Notes: generated by a model from the sequence alone, not told the origin. Numbered from the stretch's first letter, positions 7,915 to 18,439 are shown. The stretch: 62,482 nucleotides of DNA from Piscinibacter sp. (GCA_019635485.1 JAHBZL010000031.1:1-62482), one strand, 5' to 3'. Numbers and translations: made by a program.

Positions 7915-9164
7915 GCGTTGGCGGCGGCGAGGCGGTCGGCGATCTCGCGCACCAGCGCGCGCGCGAGGCTGAGCTTGTCGGCGCGCGGCAGCTCGCGGTG
8001 CCCCTGTGCATCCACGAGCGTCAGCGCGTTGTCGTCCTGACCGAAGGTGGCCGGCCCGAGGTTGCCGACGACCAGCGGCACCTGCTTGCGCTCGAGCTTC
8101 TCGCGCGCGTGCTTGAGCAGGTCGTGGCTTTCGGCCGCGAAGCCGACGCAGTAAGGTCGGTCGGGCAGGCGTGCGACGGCCGCCAGGATGTCCGCGTTCT
8201 CGGTGAGCTCGAAGGTCGGCGCGACCTTGTGGCCGTCCTTCTTGATCTTCTGATCCGACAGCCGGGCCGGGCGCCAGTCGGCCACCGCAGCGGTCGCGAC
8301 GAACACATCGTGCGCCGCCGCCGCGGGCAGCACCGCATCGTGCATCTGCTGCGCGGTGCGCACGTCGATGCGCTGCACGCCGCGCGGCGTGTCCAGATGC
8401 ACCGGGCCGGCGACCAGCGTGACCTGTGCACCCGCCTCCGCGGCGGCCCGCGCGATCGCGAAGCCCATCTTGCCGCTGGACAGGTTGGTGATGCCGCGCA
8501 CCGGGTCGATCGGCTCGAAGGTCGGCCCGGCCGTGATCAGCACCCGCCTGCCTTGCAGCACCTTGGGCTGGAAGAATGCCACCACCTCGTCGAGCAGATC
8601 CGCCGCCTCGAGCATGCGGCCGTCGCCGATCTCGCCGCAGGCCTGGTCGCCGCGGGCCGGCCCGAGGATCGTCGCGCCGTCGGCACGCAGCTGCGCCACG
8701 TTGCGCTGCGTGGCCGGGTGCGCCCACATCTCGCGATTCATCGCCGGCGCGAGCAGCAGCGGACAGCGTTCGATCGGCCGCGCCAGGCACAGCAAGCTCA
8801 GCAGTTCGTCGGCACGGCCCTGCGCGAGCCTGGCCATCATGTCGGCACTCGCCGGCGCCACCAGCACCGCATCGGCCTCGCGGGTCAGGTTGATGTGCGC
8901 CATGTTGTTGGGTTCGCGTGCGTCCCACTGGCTCGTGATCACCGGGCGGTTCGAGAGCGCCTGCATCGTCACCGCAGTGATGAACTGCTCGGCGGCCTCG
9001 GTCATCACCACCTGCACGCCGGCCCCGGCCTTCACCAGCAGCCGCGTCAGCTCGGCGATCTTGTAGCAGGCGATGCCGCCGGACAGGCCGAGCACGAGGC
9101 GCCGCCCCGCCAGCGAGGAGGCCGAGTCGATCGGCAAGGCGGGAGTGCGGTCGGGTGGCGTCAT
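7911..9164 (-). CDS. coaBC: bifunctional phosphopantothenoylcysteine decarboxylase/synthetase
   Basis: Makes 4'-phosphopantetheine from 4'-phosphopantothenate in coenzyme A synthesis. It has 417 residues. The N-terminal CoaC flavoprotein half (about 20-195) shows [11 protein letters not shown], the catalytic-His strand NMAHINL, the PAMNREMW substrate clamp and the redox/catalytic Cys in [13 protein letters not shown]. The C-terminal CoaB half (about 205-415) shows [31 protein letters not shown] and the KIKK nucleotide-binding motif. The start ATG at 9164 follows a 20-residue N-terminal extension. It is coupled to dut by ATGA. Confidence 0.97.
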   Translation of the reverse strand: MTPPDRTPALPIDSASSLAGRRLVLGLSGGIACYKIAELTRLLVKAGAGVQVVMTEAAEQFITAVTMQALSNRPVITSQWDAREPNNMAHINLTREADAVLVAPASADMMARLAQGRADELLSLLCLARPIERCPLLLAPAMNREMWAHPATQRNVAQLRADGATILGPARGDQACGEIGDGRMLEAADLLDEVVAFFQPKVLQGRRVLITAGPTFEPIDPVRGITNLSSGKMGFAIARAAAEAGAQVTLVAGPVHLDTPRGVQRIDVRTAQQMHDAVLPAAAAHDVFVATAAVADWRPARLSDQKIKKDGHKVAPTFELTENADILAAVARLPDRPYCVGFAAESHDLLKHAREKLERKQVPLVVGNLGPATFGQDDNALTLVDAQGHRELPRADKLSLARALVREIADRLAAANA

Positions 9165-9311
9165 GGCGGCCGGGATTATCGGCCAAGGCCGTCGCGCTCG
9201 CCGACGCCGCCTTCGGGTGGGGGGCGTTTCGTAAGGATTCGTCCAAATGCATCGACAAAGCGCCGCCGGCGGGCGCAAGATGCCCCGTCGCGCACCGAAC
9301 GGACACCCCCG

Positions 9312-10262
9312 ATGCAGACACCCCGCTTCCTCCAGCGCCACCTCGCCGACGCGCAGCACGAACGCGACGCCGCCGGTGCGGCGCTGCGCGAGACACCCGC
9401 GCGCATCGCGCCCAAGTGGTTCTACGACCGGCTCGGCTCGAAGCTGTTCGAAGCGATCACCGAACTCCCGGAGTACTACCCGACACGCACCGAGGCCGCC
9501 GTCTTCGCCCAGCACGGCAGCGCCATCGCCGCGGCCATCGGCGCGGTCGGCACGCTCGTCGATCTCGGCGCCGGCAACTGCGCGAAGGCGGCGCGGCTGT
9601 TCCCGCTGCTCGAGCCGCGGCGCTATGTCGCGGTCGATGTCTCGGTCGAGTTCCTGCGCGAGTCGCTGCGCCGCATCGCCCAGGAGCACCCGCGCATCGA
9701 GACGATCGGGCTGGGCATCGACTTTTCCGCCACCCTCGATCTGCCGGCCGAGCTGATCGCCGGGCGGCCGATCTTCTTCTACCCCGGCTCCAGCATCGGC
9801 AACTTCACGCCCGCGGAGGCGCTCGCCTTCCTGCAGCGCGTGCACGAACGCGCCGGCGGCGGCGGCCTGCTGATCGGCGTGGACCTGCACAAGCCGGCGG
9901 CGCGCCTGGAACCGGCGTACGACGATGCGCTCGGCGTCACCGCAGCCTTCAACCTCAATGCGCTGCGGCACCTGAACGCGATGATCGGCACCGACTTCGT
10001 GCCGGGCGACTGGCGCCATGTCGCCCGCTTCGACACCGAGGCCTCGCGCATCGAGATGCACCTCGAGGCGCGCCACGCGGTGCTGGTGCAGTGGCCACAG
10101 GGCCGGCGCGCCTTCCGCGCCGGCGAGCGCATCCTGACCGAGTACTCGTACAAGTACCGCCCCGAGCAGTTCGCGGCGCTGCTGAGCGAGGCCGGATTCT
10201 CGACCCCGACCTGCTGGACCGATCCGGCCGGAGACTTCGCGGTGTACTGGGCGCCGGGCTGA
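9312..10262 (+). CDS. egtD: EgtD-family L-histidine N-alpha-methyltransferase
   Basis: SAM-dependent methyltransferase of the DUF2260/EgtD family. The characterised members trimethylate histidine to hercynine, the first step to ergothioneine. It has 316 residues (M. smegmatis EgtD 321). Family marks are [24 protein letters not shown] (SAM motif I, about 81-95), [11 protein letters not shown] (about 156-166), GVDLHKP and the C-terminal TEYSYKY. The usual partner egtB (sulfoxide synthase) is not next to it: coaBC is divergent upstream and an antiporter follows. Hercynine may be the end product, or egtB lies elsewhere. The 147-base gap upstream shows no obvious promoter. Confidence 0.85.
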   Translation: MQTPRFLQRHLADAQHERDAAGAALRETPARIAPKWFYDRLGSKLFEAITELPEYYPTRTEAAVFAQHGSAIAAAIGAVGTLVDLGAGNCAKAARLFPLLEPRRYVAVDVSVEFLRESLRRIAQEHPRIETIGLGIDFSATLDLPAELIAGRPIFFYPGSSIGNFTPAEALAFLQRVHERAGGGGLLIGVDLHKPAARLEPAYDDALGVTAAFNLNALRHLNAMIGTDFVPGDWRHVARFDTEASRIEMHLEARHAVLVQWPQGRRAFRAGERILTEYSYKYRPEQFAALLSEAGFSTPTCWTDPAGDFAVYWAPG

Positions 10263-10313
10263 GTGCGGGCATCGCCGGCGGCGCCGGCGTCCTGGGCTAC
10301 AGTCCGCACCCTG

Positions 10314-11570
10314 ATGACGACTGCCGCCTCCGCCGCCACCGCGGCTTCCGCTGCCGCTTCGGCGCCGTTGTGGACGCTGGACGGACTACGCGCGGCCGAC
10401 CCGGTGCTCGGCATCGCGGTGCTGATGCTGATCGCGATCCTGCTGGCCGAGGCGCTGCATCGCGCCTGGCGCATTCCGCGGGTCTGCGGCCACATGCTGA
10501 CCGGGGCCATCGCCGGCCCGGTGATGCTGCGCCTGCTCGATGGCCTCGAACTCGACCCGTGGAAGCCGGTGATCGACCTGGCGATCGGCGCGCTGCTGTT
10601 CGAGCTCGGCGCACGCATCCGCCCGCGCTGGCTGATCGACAACCCCTGGCTCGCGCTGAGCTGCGTGCTGCAGTCGCTGCTGGCCGGCGTGCTGGTGGCC
10701 GGCGCGCTGGCGCTGCTGGGCGCGCCGCCGCTGACCGCCGCGGTGGCCGGCACGGTGGCGCTGGCCAGCTCGCCGGTGATCGTGCTGGCGGTCGCGCACG
10801 AGACCCGCGCCCGTGGCCAGGTCACCGAACGGCTGCTGCTGATGACGGCGGTCAACGCAGTGATCGCCGTGGTCGGCCTGAAGGTCGTGCGCATCGTGCT
10901 CGCGTCGGAGAGCGGCGCGCTCGGCGAGGAGTTCGTCGGCGCGCTGATCAGCGCGCTGCGGGTCATCAGCGGCTCGTTCCTGCTCGGCGTGGCCTGCGGC
11001 TTCACGCTCGATCGCCTCAGCCCGCTGGTGCGCGGCACGCCGGCGATGCCGGTGCTGCAGATCGCGCTGGTGATCATCGCCAGCATGCTCGCGGCGCAAT
11101 GGACGCTGTCGCCGCTGCTGGCGCTGCTGGTCGCCGGCATGACCGCGCGCGCCCGGATGAAACACGGCCTGACCGTCGAGCCGCACCTCGGCTCGGCCGG
11201 TGCCGTGCTGACGGTGTTGCTGTTCATCTGCCTCGGCCTGCTGTGCACCGTCGACGGACTGCTTTCGCTGTGGCCCTGGGTGCTCGCGATCGTGCTCGCT
11301 CGGCTGGCCGGCACGGGGCTCGCGATCGGCGCGCTGGCGCGCGTCAGCGGCCTGGGCTGGCGCCAGGCGGCCGCGCTTGCGCTCGCGCTGCAGCCGATGA
11401 GCAGCCTGGCCGTGCTGCTGGCGGCCGATACCTTCGCGTGGAGCAGCCAGCTGCCGGGCGCGCACACGCCCACCGTGCAGGCGTTGCTGCTGGCGGTCAC
11501 GCTGATGCAGGTCAGCGGCCCTATCTGGACGCAGCTGTCGCTGCGCCACCTGGCGCGCGAAGCCGCCTGA
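10314..11570 (+). CDS. CPA2-type cation:proton antiporter
   Basis: Inner-membrane sodium/hydrogen exchanger family protein of 418 residues, with about 11-12 hydrophobic helices and no C-terminal RCK/TrkA nucleotide-binding domain. The first helices (GIAVLMLIAILLAEALH, then HMLTGAIAGPVM) match the CPA2 fold. I chose the ATG at 10314 and not an in-frame GTG at 10263, because TACAGT (10298-10303), a -10-like hexamer, sits between them. That would put the transcript start only a few bases before the ATG. The gene ends 9 bases before the YbdK-type ligase gene, so the two are probably co-transcribed. The ion transported is unknown. Confidence 0.8.
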   Translation: MTTAASAATAASAAASAPLWTLDGLRAADPVLGIAVLMLIAILLAEALHRAWRIPRVCGHMLTGAIAGPVMLRLLDGLELDPWKPVIDLAIGALLFELGARIRPRWLIDNPWLALSCVLQSLLAGVLVAGALALLGAPPLTAAVAGTVALASSPVIVLAVAHETRARGQVTERLLLMTAVNAVIAVVGLKVVRIVLASESGALGEEFVGALISALRVISGSFLLGVACGFTLDRLSPLVRGTPAMPVLQIALVIIASMLAAQWTLSPLLALLVAGMTARARMKHGLTVEPHLGSAGAVLTVLLFICLGLLCTVDGLLSLWPWVLAIVLARLAGTGLAIGALARVSGLGWRQAAALALALQPMSSLAVLLAADTFAWSSQLPGAHTPTVQALLLAVTLMQVSGPIWTQLSLRHLAREAA

Positions 11571-11579
11571 GGAACGCCC

Positions 11580-12713
11580 ATGCCGCTGCAGGACTTCACC
11601 CCCTCGCAGGCGCTGACGCTGGGCGTCGAGCTCGAGCTGCAACTCGTCAGCACGCATGACTTCGACCTCGCGCCGCAGGCCGAGGACCTGCTGCGCGTGC
11701 TGAAGAACCACAGCGGCGACTGGGACGTGAAGCCGGAGATCACGCGCAGCATGATCGAGATCGGCACCTCGATCCAGCGCCAGCACGGCAGCCTCGTCGC
11801 GGAGCTGCGCGACCTGCGCGGCCAGCTGGCGCGCGCCGCGCGCAAGCTGAACATCGGCATTGCGGGCGGCGGCACCCATGCCTACCAGCACTGGAGCCAG
11901 CAGCAGATCTTTCCCGGCGAGCGGTTCCACTACATCAGCGAGCTGTACGGCTACCTGGCCAAGCAGTTCACCGTGTTCGGCCAGCACGTGCACGTCGGCT
12001 GCGAGGACGGCGACCGCGCGCTCTGGCTGCTGCATTCGCTGTCGCGCTACGTGCCGCACTTCATCGCGCTGTCGGCCTCGTCGCCGTACGTCCAGGGCGT
12101 CGACACCGGCTTCGACTCGGCGCGCCTGAACTCGGTGTTCGCGTTCCCGCTGTCCGGCCGCGCGCCGTTCTGCCTGTCGTGGGAGGAGTTCGGCCGCTTC
12201 TTCGACAAGATGACCAGCACCGGCGTCGTGCAGTCGATGAAGGACTTCTACTGGGACATCCGGCCCAAGCCCGAGTTCGGCACGATCGAGCTGCGGGTCT
12301 GCGACACGCCGCTGACGGTCGAGAAGGCGGCCGCGCTCGCCTGTTACCTGCAGTGCATCTGCCGCTACCTGCGCGAGCAGAAGCCGTTCGAGCCGGCCGA
12401 GGACGACTACCTCGTCTACAACTTCAACCGCTTCCAGGCCTGCCGCTTCGGCCTGGACGGCGAGATCGTCGACCCGAAGACGAAGGAGCGCCACAAGCTG
12501 CGCGACGACATCCTGCGCACGCTGGCGCGCGTCGACGAGCATGCGCTGGACCTGCAGGCGCTGGACGCCAGCAACCTGATCCGCGAGAGCCTGTTCGCCG
12601 GCAACGACGCCGGCTGGCTGCGCACGCTGCACCACGAGGGCGAGCCGCTGTCCGGCGTCGTCGAGGCGGCAGCACGGCGCTGGATGGGCATGGAGCCCGC
12701 CGAGCCGCGCTGA
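11580..12713 (+). CDS. ybdK: YbdK-family carboxylate-amine ligase (GCS2)
   Basis: ATP-dependent ligase of the glutamate-cysteine ligase type 2 family, 377 residues, cytoplasmic. E. coli YbdK has weak glutamate-cysteine ligase activity; the physiological substrate of the family is mostly unknown. Seen in the sequence: LGVELELQLV (metal-binding Glu strand, about 13-22), EITRSMIEIGT, GGGTHAY, GQHVHVGCEDGD (about 133-144) and GTIELRVCDTP. It is the second gene after the antiporter, with a GAGGA ribosome-binding site in the 9-base gap. It is convergent with the protease gene. Confidence 0.88.
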   Translation: MPLQDFTPSQALTLGVELELQLVSTHDFDLAPQAEDLLRVLKNHSGDWDVKPEITRSMIEIGTSIQRQHGSLVAELRDLRGQLARAARKLNIGIAGGGTHAYQHWSQQQIFPGERFHYISELYGYLAKQFTVFGQHVHVGCEDGDRALWLLHSLSRYVPHFIALSASSPYVQGVDTGFDSARLNSVFAFPLSGRAPFCLSWEEFGRFFDKMTSTGVVQSMKDFYWDIRPKPEFGTIELRVCDTPLTVEKAAALACYLQCICRYLREQKPFEPAEDDYLVYNFNRFQACRFGLDGEIVDPKTKERHKLRDDILRTLARVDEHALDLQALDASNLIRESLFAGNDAGWLRTLHHEGEPLSGVVEAAARRWMGMEPAEPR

Positions 12714-12728
12714 GCCCGCGTCCCCGGT

Positions 12729-13703
12729 TCAGTCGCTGGGCCGCTCGACCGGCCGCACCGCGAGGTAGATCGCCTGGGTCGCACCGGGGCGCAGCAGCCT
12801 GAGCGTGATCTCGCGCCCGATGCGGTCCGCATCCAGCAGCTGGTGCAGCGCGTCGACCGAGGCGATGTCGCGCCCGTCGGCCCCGAGCAGGAGGTCGCCG
12901 ACGCGCAGCCCCGCCCGCTCGGCCGGGCTGCCCGGCTCCAGCGTGGCGATGCGCACCGCGCTGGCCTGCGTCAGGCCCAGCGCGACCACGATGCGCCGGT
13001 CCAGTGCCAGGGTGCTGCCACCCACGCCGAGGTGGGCGCGGCGCACGCGGCCGTGCTGCATCAGCTGCGGGATCACCCAGGCCGCGATGTCGATGGCCAC
13101 CGCGAAACTGATCGACTGCGCGCCGCGGATGATGGCCGTGTTGACGCCGATCACCTGTCCGGACGAGTCGAGCAGCGGGCCGCCCGAGTTGCCCGGGTTC
13201 AGCGCCGCGTCGGTCTGGACCACGTCCGGGATCAGCCGGCCGTTGCTGGCGCGCATGCTGCGGCCGAGCGCACTGACGATGCCCGCAGTGACGGTGTGCT
13301 CGAAACCGAGCGGATTGCCGATCGCGATCGCGATCTGCCCGCGCTGCAGGCCGGTCGAACGCCCCAGCGTCGCATGCAGCGACGCAGAGCCGGGCGGGCT
13401 GTCCAGGCGCAGCACCGCAAGATCGGTGTCCGGATCGTCACCGACCCAGCGCGCCGTGCGTTCGCTGCCATCGCTGAACGCGGCGCGCCAGCGCAGCCGG
13501 TCCGGCCGCGACGCGCCACCGGCGCGCACGACGTGCGAGTTGGTCAGCAGGTAGCCGTCGGGCGTGAAGCGGAAGCCCGATCCGCTGCCGGAGCGGCCCT
13601 CGGCGTCGACCCGCACGGCCGCGACGGCCGGACCGACGCGCTCGACCACCTCGACGATCCGCGCCGAGTAGGCATCGAGCAGGAACGCATCGTGGGCACC
13701 CAT
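12729..13703 (-). CDS. HtrA-like trypsin-fold serine protease with PDZ domain
   Basis: Serine endoprotease of the DegP/HtrA type, 324 residues. Catalytic triad: H57 in LTNSHVV, D94 in DTDLAVL and S173 in NPGNSGGPLL. A single PDZ domain follows (about residues 215-315; GLRVGDLLLGADGRDI). No signal peptide or N-terminal membrane anchor precedes the protease domain from this start: the first residues (MGAHDAFLLDAYSARIVEVV) form an amphipathic helix. This is unusual, because most HtrA proteases are periplasmic. Upstream in-frame sequence overlaps the neighbouring gene's end and is Arg-rich, so it gives no better signal. It lies 46 bases downstream of a GNAT gene on the same strand. Confidence 0.85.
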   Translation of the reverse strand: MGAHDAFLLDAYSARIVEVVERVGPAVAAVRVDAEGRSGSGSGFRFTPDGYLLTNSHVVRAGGASRPDRLRWRAAFSDGSERTARWVGDDPDTDLAVLRLDSPPGSASLHATLGRSTGLQRGQIAIAIGNPLGFEHTVTAGIVSALGRSMRASNGRLIPDVVQTDAALNPGNSGGPLLDSSGQVIGVNTAIIRGAQSISFAVAIDIAAWVIPQLMQHGRVRRAHLGVGGSTLALDRRIVVALGLTQASAVRIATLEPGSPAERAGLRVGDLLLGADGRDIASVDALHQLLDADRIGREITLRLLRPGATQAIYLAVRPVERPSD

Positions 13704-13749
13704 GGAATCCTTCCGACAGGCCCGAAGGTGGTGGGCGGGTGGTGCGAAT

Positions 13750-14295
13750 TCAAGCGCCCGGCGTCGCGGGCACGGCGGGAAGCTGCGGCGGGTCCGGGTG
13801 CAGCCGCGCCATCGCATAGACGTCGGCGTAGCGGCCGTGCCGCAGCGCATAGCCGCGGTGGGTGCCCTCGATCACGAAGCCGAACTTGCGGTACAGCGCG
13901 ATGGCCGGCTCGTTGTCCGTGTAGACGGTGAGCTCCAGGCGCAGCACGCCGGCCCAGTGGTCGGCGTAGTCGCAGATCGCGGCCATCAGCGCGCTGCCGA
14001 CGCCGCGGCCCTGGAACTCGCGCGCCACCGAGATGCCCAGGTGCATCACGTGGCGGCGGCGCAGCGCGGTCCCGGCCGGGTGCACGCCGGCCGAGCCGAC
14101 CACCTCGCCGTGCAGCTCGGCGGAGAGCATCAGGTCCTGGCGCTCCGGCTTGCACAGGTCCGCCAGGCGCGCCGCCCAGAGCTCCTCGCTGGGCATCGGC
14201 AGCTGCATCAGCCCGGCGTACACGGCCGGGTCGGCCATCAGCCGCGCGTAGGCGGCGGCGTCCCTCGGGCTGGCGCGACGAACCGTGATCGTCAT
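13750..14295 (-). CDS. GNAT N-acetyltransferase (AaaT/YhhY-like)
   Basis: Acetyl-CoA-dependent N-acetyltransferase of 181 residues. The pattern of E. coli YhhY/AaaT (L-phenylalanine/L-methionine acetyltransferase) is recognisable from memory: VYAGLMQLPMPSEELW (about 25-40), HLGISV, the acetyl-CoA P-loop QGRGVGSALM (about 95-104), RLELTVYTDNEPAIALYRKF and a conserved end with YALRHGRYADVYAMAR. The substrate here is inferred. It ends in a short Pro-rich tail. It starts 13 bases after alaS ends, so it is likely co-transcribed with alaS. Confidence 0.85.
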   Translation of the reverse strand: MTITVRRASPRDAAAYARLMADPAVYAGLMQLPMPSEELWAARLADLCKPERQDLMLSAELHGEVVGSAGVHPAGTALRRRHVMHLGISVAREFQGRGVGSALMAAICDYADHWAGVLRLELTVYTDNEPAIALYRKFGFVIEGTHRGYALRHGRYADVYAMARLHPDPPQLPAVPATPGA

Positions 14296-14308
14296 CGCCC
14301 GCCTCGCT

Positions 14309-16936
14309 TCAGACGCGTTCGGCCACCCAGCCGCGCACCGAGTCCAATGCGCCGGCCAGCTTGCTCGCGTCCGTTCCGCCGGCCATCGCCATGTCCGCCT
14401 TGCCGCCGCCCTTGCCGCCGACCTGCTGGGCGACGAAGTTGACCAGCTCGCCGGCCTTGACCTTGCCGGTGCTGTCGCTCGTCACGCCGGCGGCCAGCTG
14501 CACCTTGCCGCCCTCGACCGTGGCAAGCACGATCGCAGCGGTCTTCAGCTTGTCCTTCAGCTTGTCCAGCGTCTCGCGCAGCGTCTTCGCGTCGGCGCCG
14601 TCCAGGCGCGCCGCGAGCACCTTCAGGCCCTTGACGTCGACCGCCCGGCCCAGCAGCTCGTCGCCCTGTGCCGAGGCCAGCTTGCCCTTCAGCGCGGCCA
14701 GCTCCTTCTCGAGCGCGCGCACCTGGTCGAGCACCTGCACCAGCCGCGCCGGCACCTCGGCCGGCGCCGCCTTCAGCGTGCCGGCGATGCGGTTCACCGT
14801 GCCCTCCAGCGACTGCAGGTAGGCCAGTGCGTTCTCGCCGGTGACCGCCTCGACGCGCCGCACGCCGGCCGCGACGCCGCTCTCGGCCACGATCTTGAAC
14901 AGGCCGATGTCGCCGGTGCGCTGCACGTGCGTGCCGCCGCACAGCTCGCGGCTGCTGCCGATGTCCAGCACCCGCACCTCGTCGCCATACTTCTCGCCGA
15001 ACAGCATCACCGCGCCGAGCTTCTGCGCCTCGTCCATCGGCACGACACGCGCCAGCGTCGCCGCGTTCGCCAGGATCTCGGCATTGACGATCGCCTCGAC
15101 CTTGGCGATCTCGGCCTCGCTGACCGGCGCGTGGTGCGCGAAGTCGAAGCGCGTGCGCTCGGCGTTGACCAGCGAGCCTTTCTGCTGCACATACCCGCCG
15201 AGCACCTCGCGCAGCGCCTTGTGCATCAGGTGCGTGACGCTGTGGTTGCGCATCGTTCGGGCGCGCTGCAGCGCGTCGACGCGGGCGACGAACACGTCGC
15301 CGATCTCGACTTCGCCCTCGACGACGCGCCCGGCGTGGCCGTGCACCGCGGCCTGCACCTTGATCGTGTCCTCGACCAGCACGCGCGCACGCGTGTTGCG
15401 CAGTTCGCCGCTGTCACCCACCTGGCCGCCGCTCTCGGCATAGAACGGCGTGTGATCGAGCACGATCACCACGTCGTCGCCGGCACGCGCCTTCGTCACC
15501 GGCGTCCCGTCGACATACAGCGCGGTCACCTTGCTGTGTTCGCACACCAGGTGCTCGTAGCCGTGGAAGGCGGTGGGCGCACCGTCGTACTCCAGGCCGG
15601 CGGCCATCTTGAACTTGGCCGCGGCACGCGCCTGCTCGCGCTGGCGGTTCATCGCCGCCTCGAAGCCGGCCGAATCGACCGTCACGCCGCGCTCGCGGCA
15701 GACGTCGGCGGTCAGGTCGAGCGGGAAGCCGTAGGTGTCGTGCAGCTTGAAGGCGGTCTCGCCGTCGATCGACTTCGCCCCGCCGGCCAGCGCGGCTTCC
15801 AGGATCTCCATGCCGTTGGCGATGGTCTGGAAGAAGCGCTCCTCCTCCTGCTTCAGCACCTCGGTGACGCGCAGCTTCTCGCGCCGCAGCTCGGGGTAGG
15901 CCTCGCCCATCTCCTCGACCAGCGGCGCCACCAGCGCGTGGAAGAAGGGCTTGCGCGCGCCGAGCTTGTAGCCGTGCCGGATGGCGCGCCTCGCGATGCG
16001 GCGCAGCACGTAGCCGCGCCCCTCGTTGCCTGGGATCACGCCGTCGGTCACCGTGAAGGTGCAGGCGCGGATGTGGTCGGCGATCACCTTCAGCGAGGGC
16101 GAATCCTTGTCGCAGTCCTTGGCGCCCGCCGCGTCGACCGCCTGCTTGGCCGCGGCCAGCAGGTTCACGAACAGGTCGATCTCGTAGTTCGAGTGCACGT
16201 GCTGCAGCACCGCGGTGATGCGCTCCAGGCCCATGCCGGTGTCCACGCTCGGCTTGGGCAGCTTGTGCATCACCCCCGCCTCGTCGCGGTTGAACTGCAT
16301 GAACACGTTGTTCCAGATCTCGATGTAGCGGTCGCCGTCCTCTTCGGGCGAGCCCGGCGGGCCGCCGGGGATCTCCGGGCCGTGGTCGTAGAAGATCTCG
16401 GTGCACGGGCCGCACGGGCCGGTGTCGCCCATCATCCAGAAGTTGTCCGAGGCGTAGCGCGCGCCCTTGTTGTCGCCGATGCGCACGATGCGCTCGGCCG
16501 GCACGCCCACCGTCTGGTTCCAGATCTCGTAGGCCTCGTCGTCCTCGGCGTAGACGGTCACCCAGAGCTTGTCCTTGGGCAGCTGGAACTCCCCGGTCAG
16601 CAGCTCCCAGGCATAGACGATCGCGTCGCGCTTGAAGTAGTCGCCGAAGCTGAAGTTGCCCAGCATCTCGAAGAACGTGTGGTGCCGCGCCGTGTAGCCC
16701 ACGTTCTCGAGGTCGTTGTGCTTGCCGCCGGCGCGGATGCACTTCTGCGCCGTCGTCGCCCTGGAGTACGGCCGCTTGTCGAAGCCGAGGAACACGTCCT
16801 TGAACTGGTTCATCCCGGCGTTCGTGAACAGCAGCGTCGGGTCGTCGCCCGGGATCACGGGGCTGGAGGGCACGATGGCGTGGCCCTTGCCCTCGAAGAA
16901 CTTGAGGAATGCTTGGCGGATCTCGGCAGCTTTCAT
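14309..16936 (-). CDS. alaS: alanine--tRNA ligase
   Basis: Class II aminoacyl-tRNA synthetase charging tRNA-Ala. It has 875 residues (E. coli 876). Domains in order: catalytic core with [17 protein letters not shown] and [15 protein letters not shown] (about 14-55), tRNA-recognition region, editing domain with the zinc-binding [11 protein letters not shown] and CGGTH motifs (about 555-660), then the C-Ala coiled coil and a globular end (about 720-875). The start ATG at 16936 is the family start ([14 protein letters not shown]). A perfect TATAAT -10 box lies about 70 bases upstream. A GNAT gene and a protease gene follow in the same direction. Confidence 0.98.
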   Translation of the reverse strand: MKAAEIRQAFLKFFEGKGHAIVPSSPVIPGDDPTLLFTNAGMNQFKDVFLGFDKRPYSRATTAQKCIRAGGKHNDLENVGYTARHHTFFEMLGNFSFGDYFKRDAIVYAWELLTGEFQLPKDKLWVTVYAEDDEAYEIWNQTVGVPAERIVRIGDNKGARYASDNFWMMGDTGPCGPCTEIFYDHGPEIPGGPPGSPEEDGDRYIEIWNNVFMQFNRDEAGVMHKLPKPSVDTGMGLERITAVLQHVHSNYEIDLFVNLLAAAKQAVDAAGAKDCDKDSPSLKVIADHIRACTFTVTDGVIPGNEGRGYVLRRIARRAIRHGYKLGARKPFFHALVAPLVEEMGEAYPELRREKLRVTEVLKQEEERFFQTIANGMEILEAALAGGAKSIDGETAFKLHDTYGFPLDLTADVCRERGVTVDSAGFEAAMNRQREQARAAAKFKMAAGLEYDGAPTAFHGYEHLVCEHSKVTALYVDGTPVTKARAGDDVVIVLDHTPFYAESGGQVGDSGELRNTRARVLVEDTIKVQAAVHGHAGRVVEGEVEIGDVFVARVDALQRARTMRNHSVTHLMHKALREVLGGYVQQKGSLVNAERTRFDFAHHAPVSEAEIAKVEAIVNAEILANAATLARVVPMDEAQKLGAVMLFGEKYGDEVRVLDIGSSRELCGGTHVQRTGDIGLFKIVAESGVAAGVRRVEAVTGENALAYLQSLEGTVNRIAGTLKAAPAEVPARLVQVLDQVRALEKELAALKGKLASAQGDELLGRAVDVKGLKVLAARLDGADAKTLRETLDKLKDKLKTAAIVLATVEGGKVQLAAGVTSDSTGKVKAGELVNFVAQQVGGKGGGKADMAMAGGTDASKLAGALDSVRGWVAERV

Positions 16937-17007
16937 CCGGTGCTCGGGTGGTTCTTCGATGGGATGCCGAACCGCACTCCCAAGTGCTTGATTCAGCGGA
17001 ACTTTCG

Positions 17008-17013
17008 ATTATA
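17008..17013 (-). promoter_or_regulatory. -10 box upstream of alaS
   Basis: On the minus strand this reads TATAAT, the exact sigma-70 -10 consensus, 71 bases upstream of the alaS start codon in the 96-base gap to the MocR gene. No good -35 is recognisable. Confidence 0.55.
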
Positions 17014-17032
17014 TGAATGCGACCCGGACGAT

Positions 17033-18439
17033 TCAGCCCGAGGCCTGCTGAGCGATCTGCTGCGCCAGCACCTGCCAGAGCCGCTCGTCCTGGCTGAACG
17101 CGACGTTGAAGCGCAGCCAGCCGGTGGTGCGCGGCTGCACCAGGAACAGGTGTCCGGGGCCCAGCATGACGCCGTCGCCCGCGACCTGGCGCGACAACTC
17201 GGCGGCGTCGGTCAGGTCGGGATGGCGGGCCCACAGGTACAGGCCGGCCTTGGGTTCGCCGAACAGCTCGAACCCCAGCGCCACGAGACGCTGCGAGACC
17301 TGCCCGTGTGCGTCGGCGAGCCGCTCGCGCAGGGACTTCAGGTGCTTGCGCCAGCGGCCTTCGGTGAGTGCGCCGAAGGCGATGCGTTCGGTGATGTCCG
17401 ACGAGGTCAGGCCGGACACCATCTTGAGCTGCGTCAGTTCCTCGACCAGGCCCGGCGCCGCAGCGACGAAGCCGACGCGCAGGTTGGGCGAGATCGTCTT
17501 CGAGAAGCTGCCGATGTGCACGACGCGGCGCAACTGGTCCAGGCTCGCCAGCGAGGGCCGCTGCTGCGGGTCCATGTCGGCGTACAGGTCGTTCTCGACG
17601 AGTGTCAACCCATTCGCTTCGGCGATCTGCAGCACGCGGTACAGCTGCGCGATCGGCGTCACCGAGCCGGTCGGGCTCTGCAGGCGCGGCTGGGTGAAGA
17701 ACACGCTCGGGCGGTGCTCGGCGATCAAGGCCTCCAGCGCCGCGGTGTCGTAGCCCTGCGGCGTGCGCGGCACACCGACCAGCTTCGCGCCCAGGTAGCG
17801 CAGCATGTACATCTGGTTCGGGTAGCCGGGATCGTCGACCAGCACCGCGTCGCCCGGCTTCACCAGGCGCCGGGCCGCCAGGTCCAGGGCCTGGCTGGAA
17901 CCCTGCGTCAGCAGCACGTTTTCGGCCGTGGCCGCGATCTGCTGCTCGGCCAGCGTCTCGGCGATCAGCGCGCGCAACGCCATGTGCCCGTGTGGCGAGC
18001 CGTAGCCGCCCAGTTCGGCGCCGTCGGTCGCGAGCTGGCGCAGGCTGCGCCGCACACCGTCCTCGAACAGCCAGTCGTGCGGCAGCCAGCCGCAGCCGGC
18101 CTTGATCGGCAGACTGCGGCTCTCGAAGATCTGCTTCAGGTACCAGCGGGCATCGAAGTTGAGGTCGGCCGTGGCCGGCTCGCCGGGCGCCGGGGCATCG
18201 CCCGGCCGCCGCTTGACGAAGAACCCGGCGTTTGCGCGCGAGACCAGCCAGCCTTGCGCCACCAGCCGGTCGTAGGCCTCGACCACGGTGAACACGCTGA
18301 CACCGTGCGCCGCCGCGAAGGCGCGGATCGACGGCAGCTTGGCGCCGGACTGCAGCGACCGGTCGCCGATCATCCGGCGCAGGCCGTCGACGATCTGGCT
18401 GACCAGCGGGATGCTCGATTCGGGCTTGAGGATCAGCAT
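17033..18439 (-). CDS. MocR-type regulator (GntR wHTH fused to aminotransferase fold)
   Basis: Transcription regulator of 468 residues. It has an N-terminal GntR winged helix (about 1-75; LPSIRAFAAAHGVSVFTVVEAYDRL) and a fold-type I aminotransferase-like domain (about 95-468) that binds PLP. The PLP lysine is K314 in GSFSKTISP and the PLP-binding Asp is in VENDLYAD. It is divergent from gabT across a 227-base gap with repeated TGTACA-type palindromes. This is the layout of GabR/MocR regulators, which sense PLP plus an amino acid such as GABA. I infer that it activates the gabT operon and represses itself. A weaker alternative is another amino-compound effector. Confidence 0.88.
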   Translation of the reverse strand: MLILKPESSIPLVSQIVDGLRRMIGDRSLQSGAKLPSIRAFAAAHGVSVFTVVEAYDRLVAQGWLVSRANAGFFVKRRPGDAPAPGEPATADLNFDARWYLKQIFESRSLPIKAGCGWLPHDWLFEDGVRRSLRQLATDGAELGGYGSPHGHMALRALIAETLAEQQIAATAENVLLTQGSSQALDLAARRLVKPGDAVLVDDPGYPNQMYMLRYLGAKLVGVPRTPQGYDTAALEALIAEHRPSVFFTQPRLQSPTGSVTPIAQLYRVLQIAEANGLTLVENDLYADMDPQQRPSLASLDQLRRVVHIGSFSKTISPNLRVGFVAAAPGLVEELTQLKMVSGLTSSDITERIAFGALTEGRWRKHLKSLRERLADAHGQVSQRLVALGFELFGEPKAGLYLWARHPDLTDAAELSRQVAGDGVMLGPGHLFLVQPRTTGWLRFNVAFSQDERLWQVLAQQIAQQASG

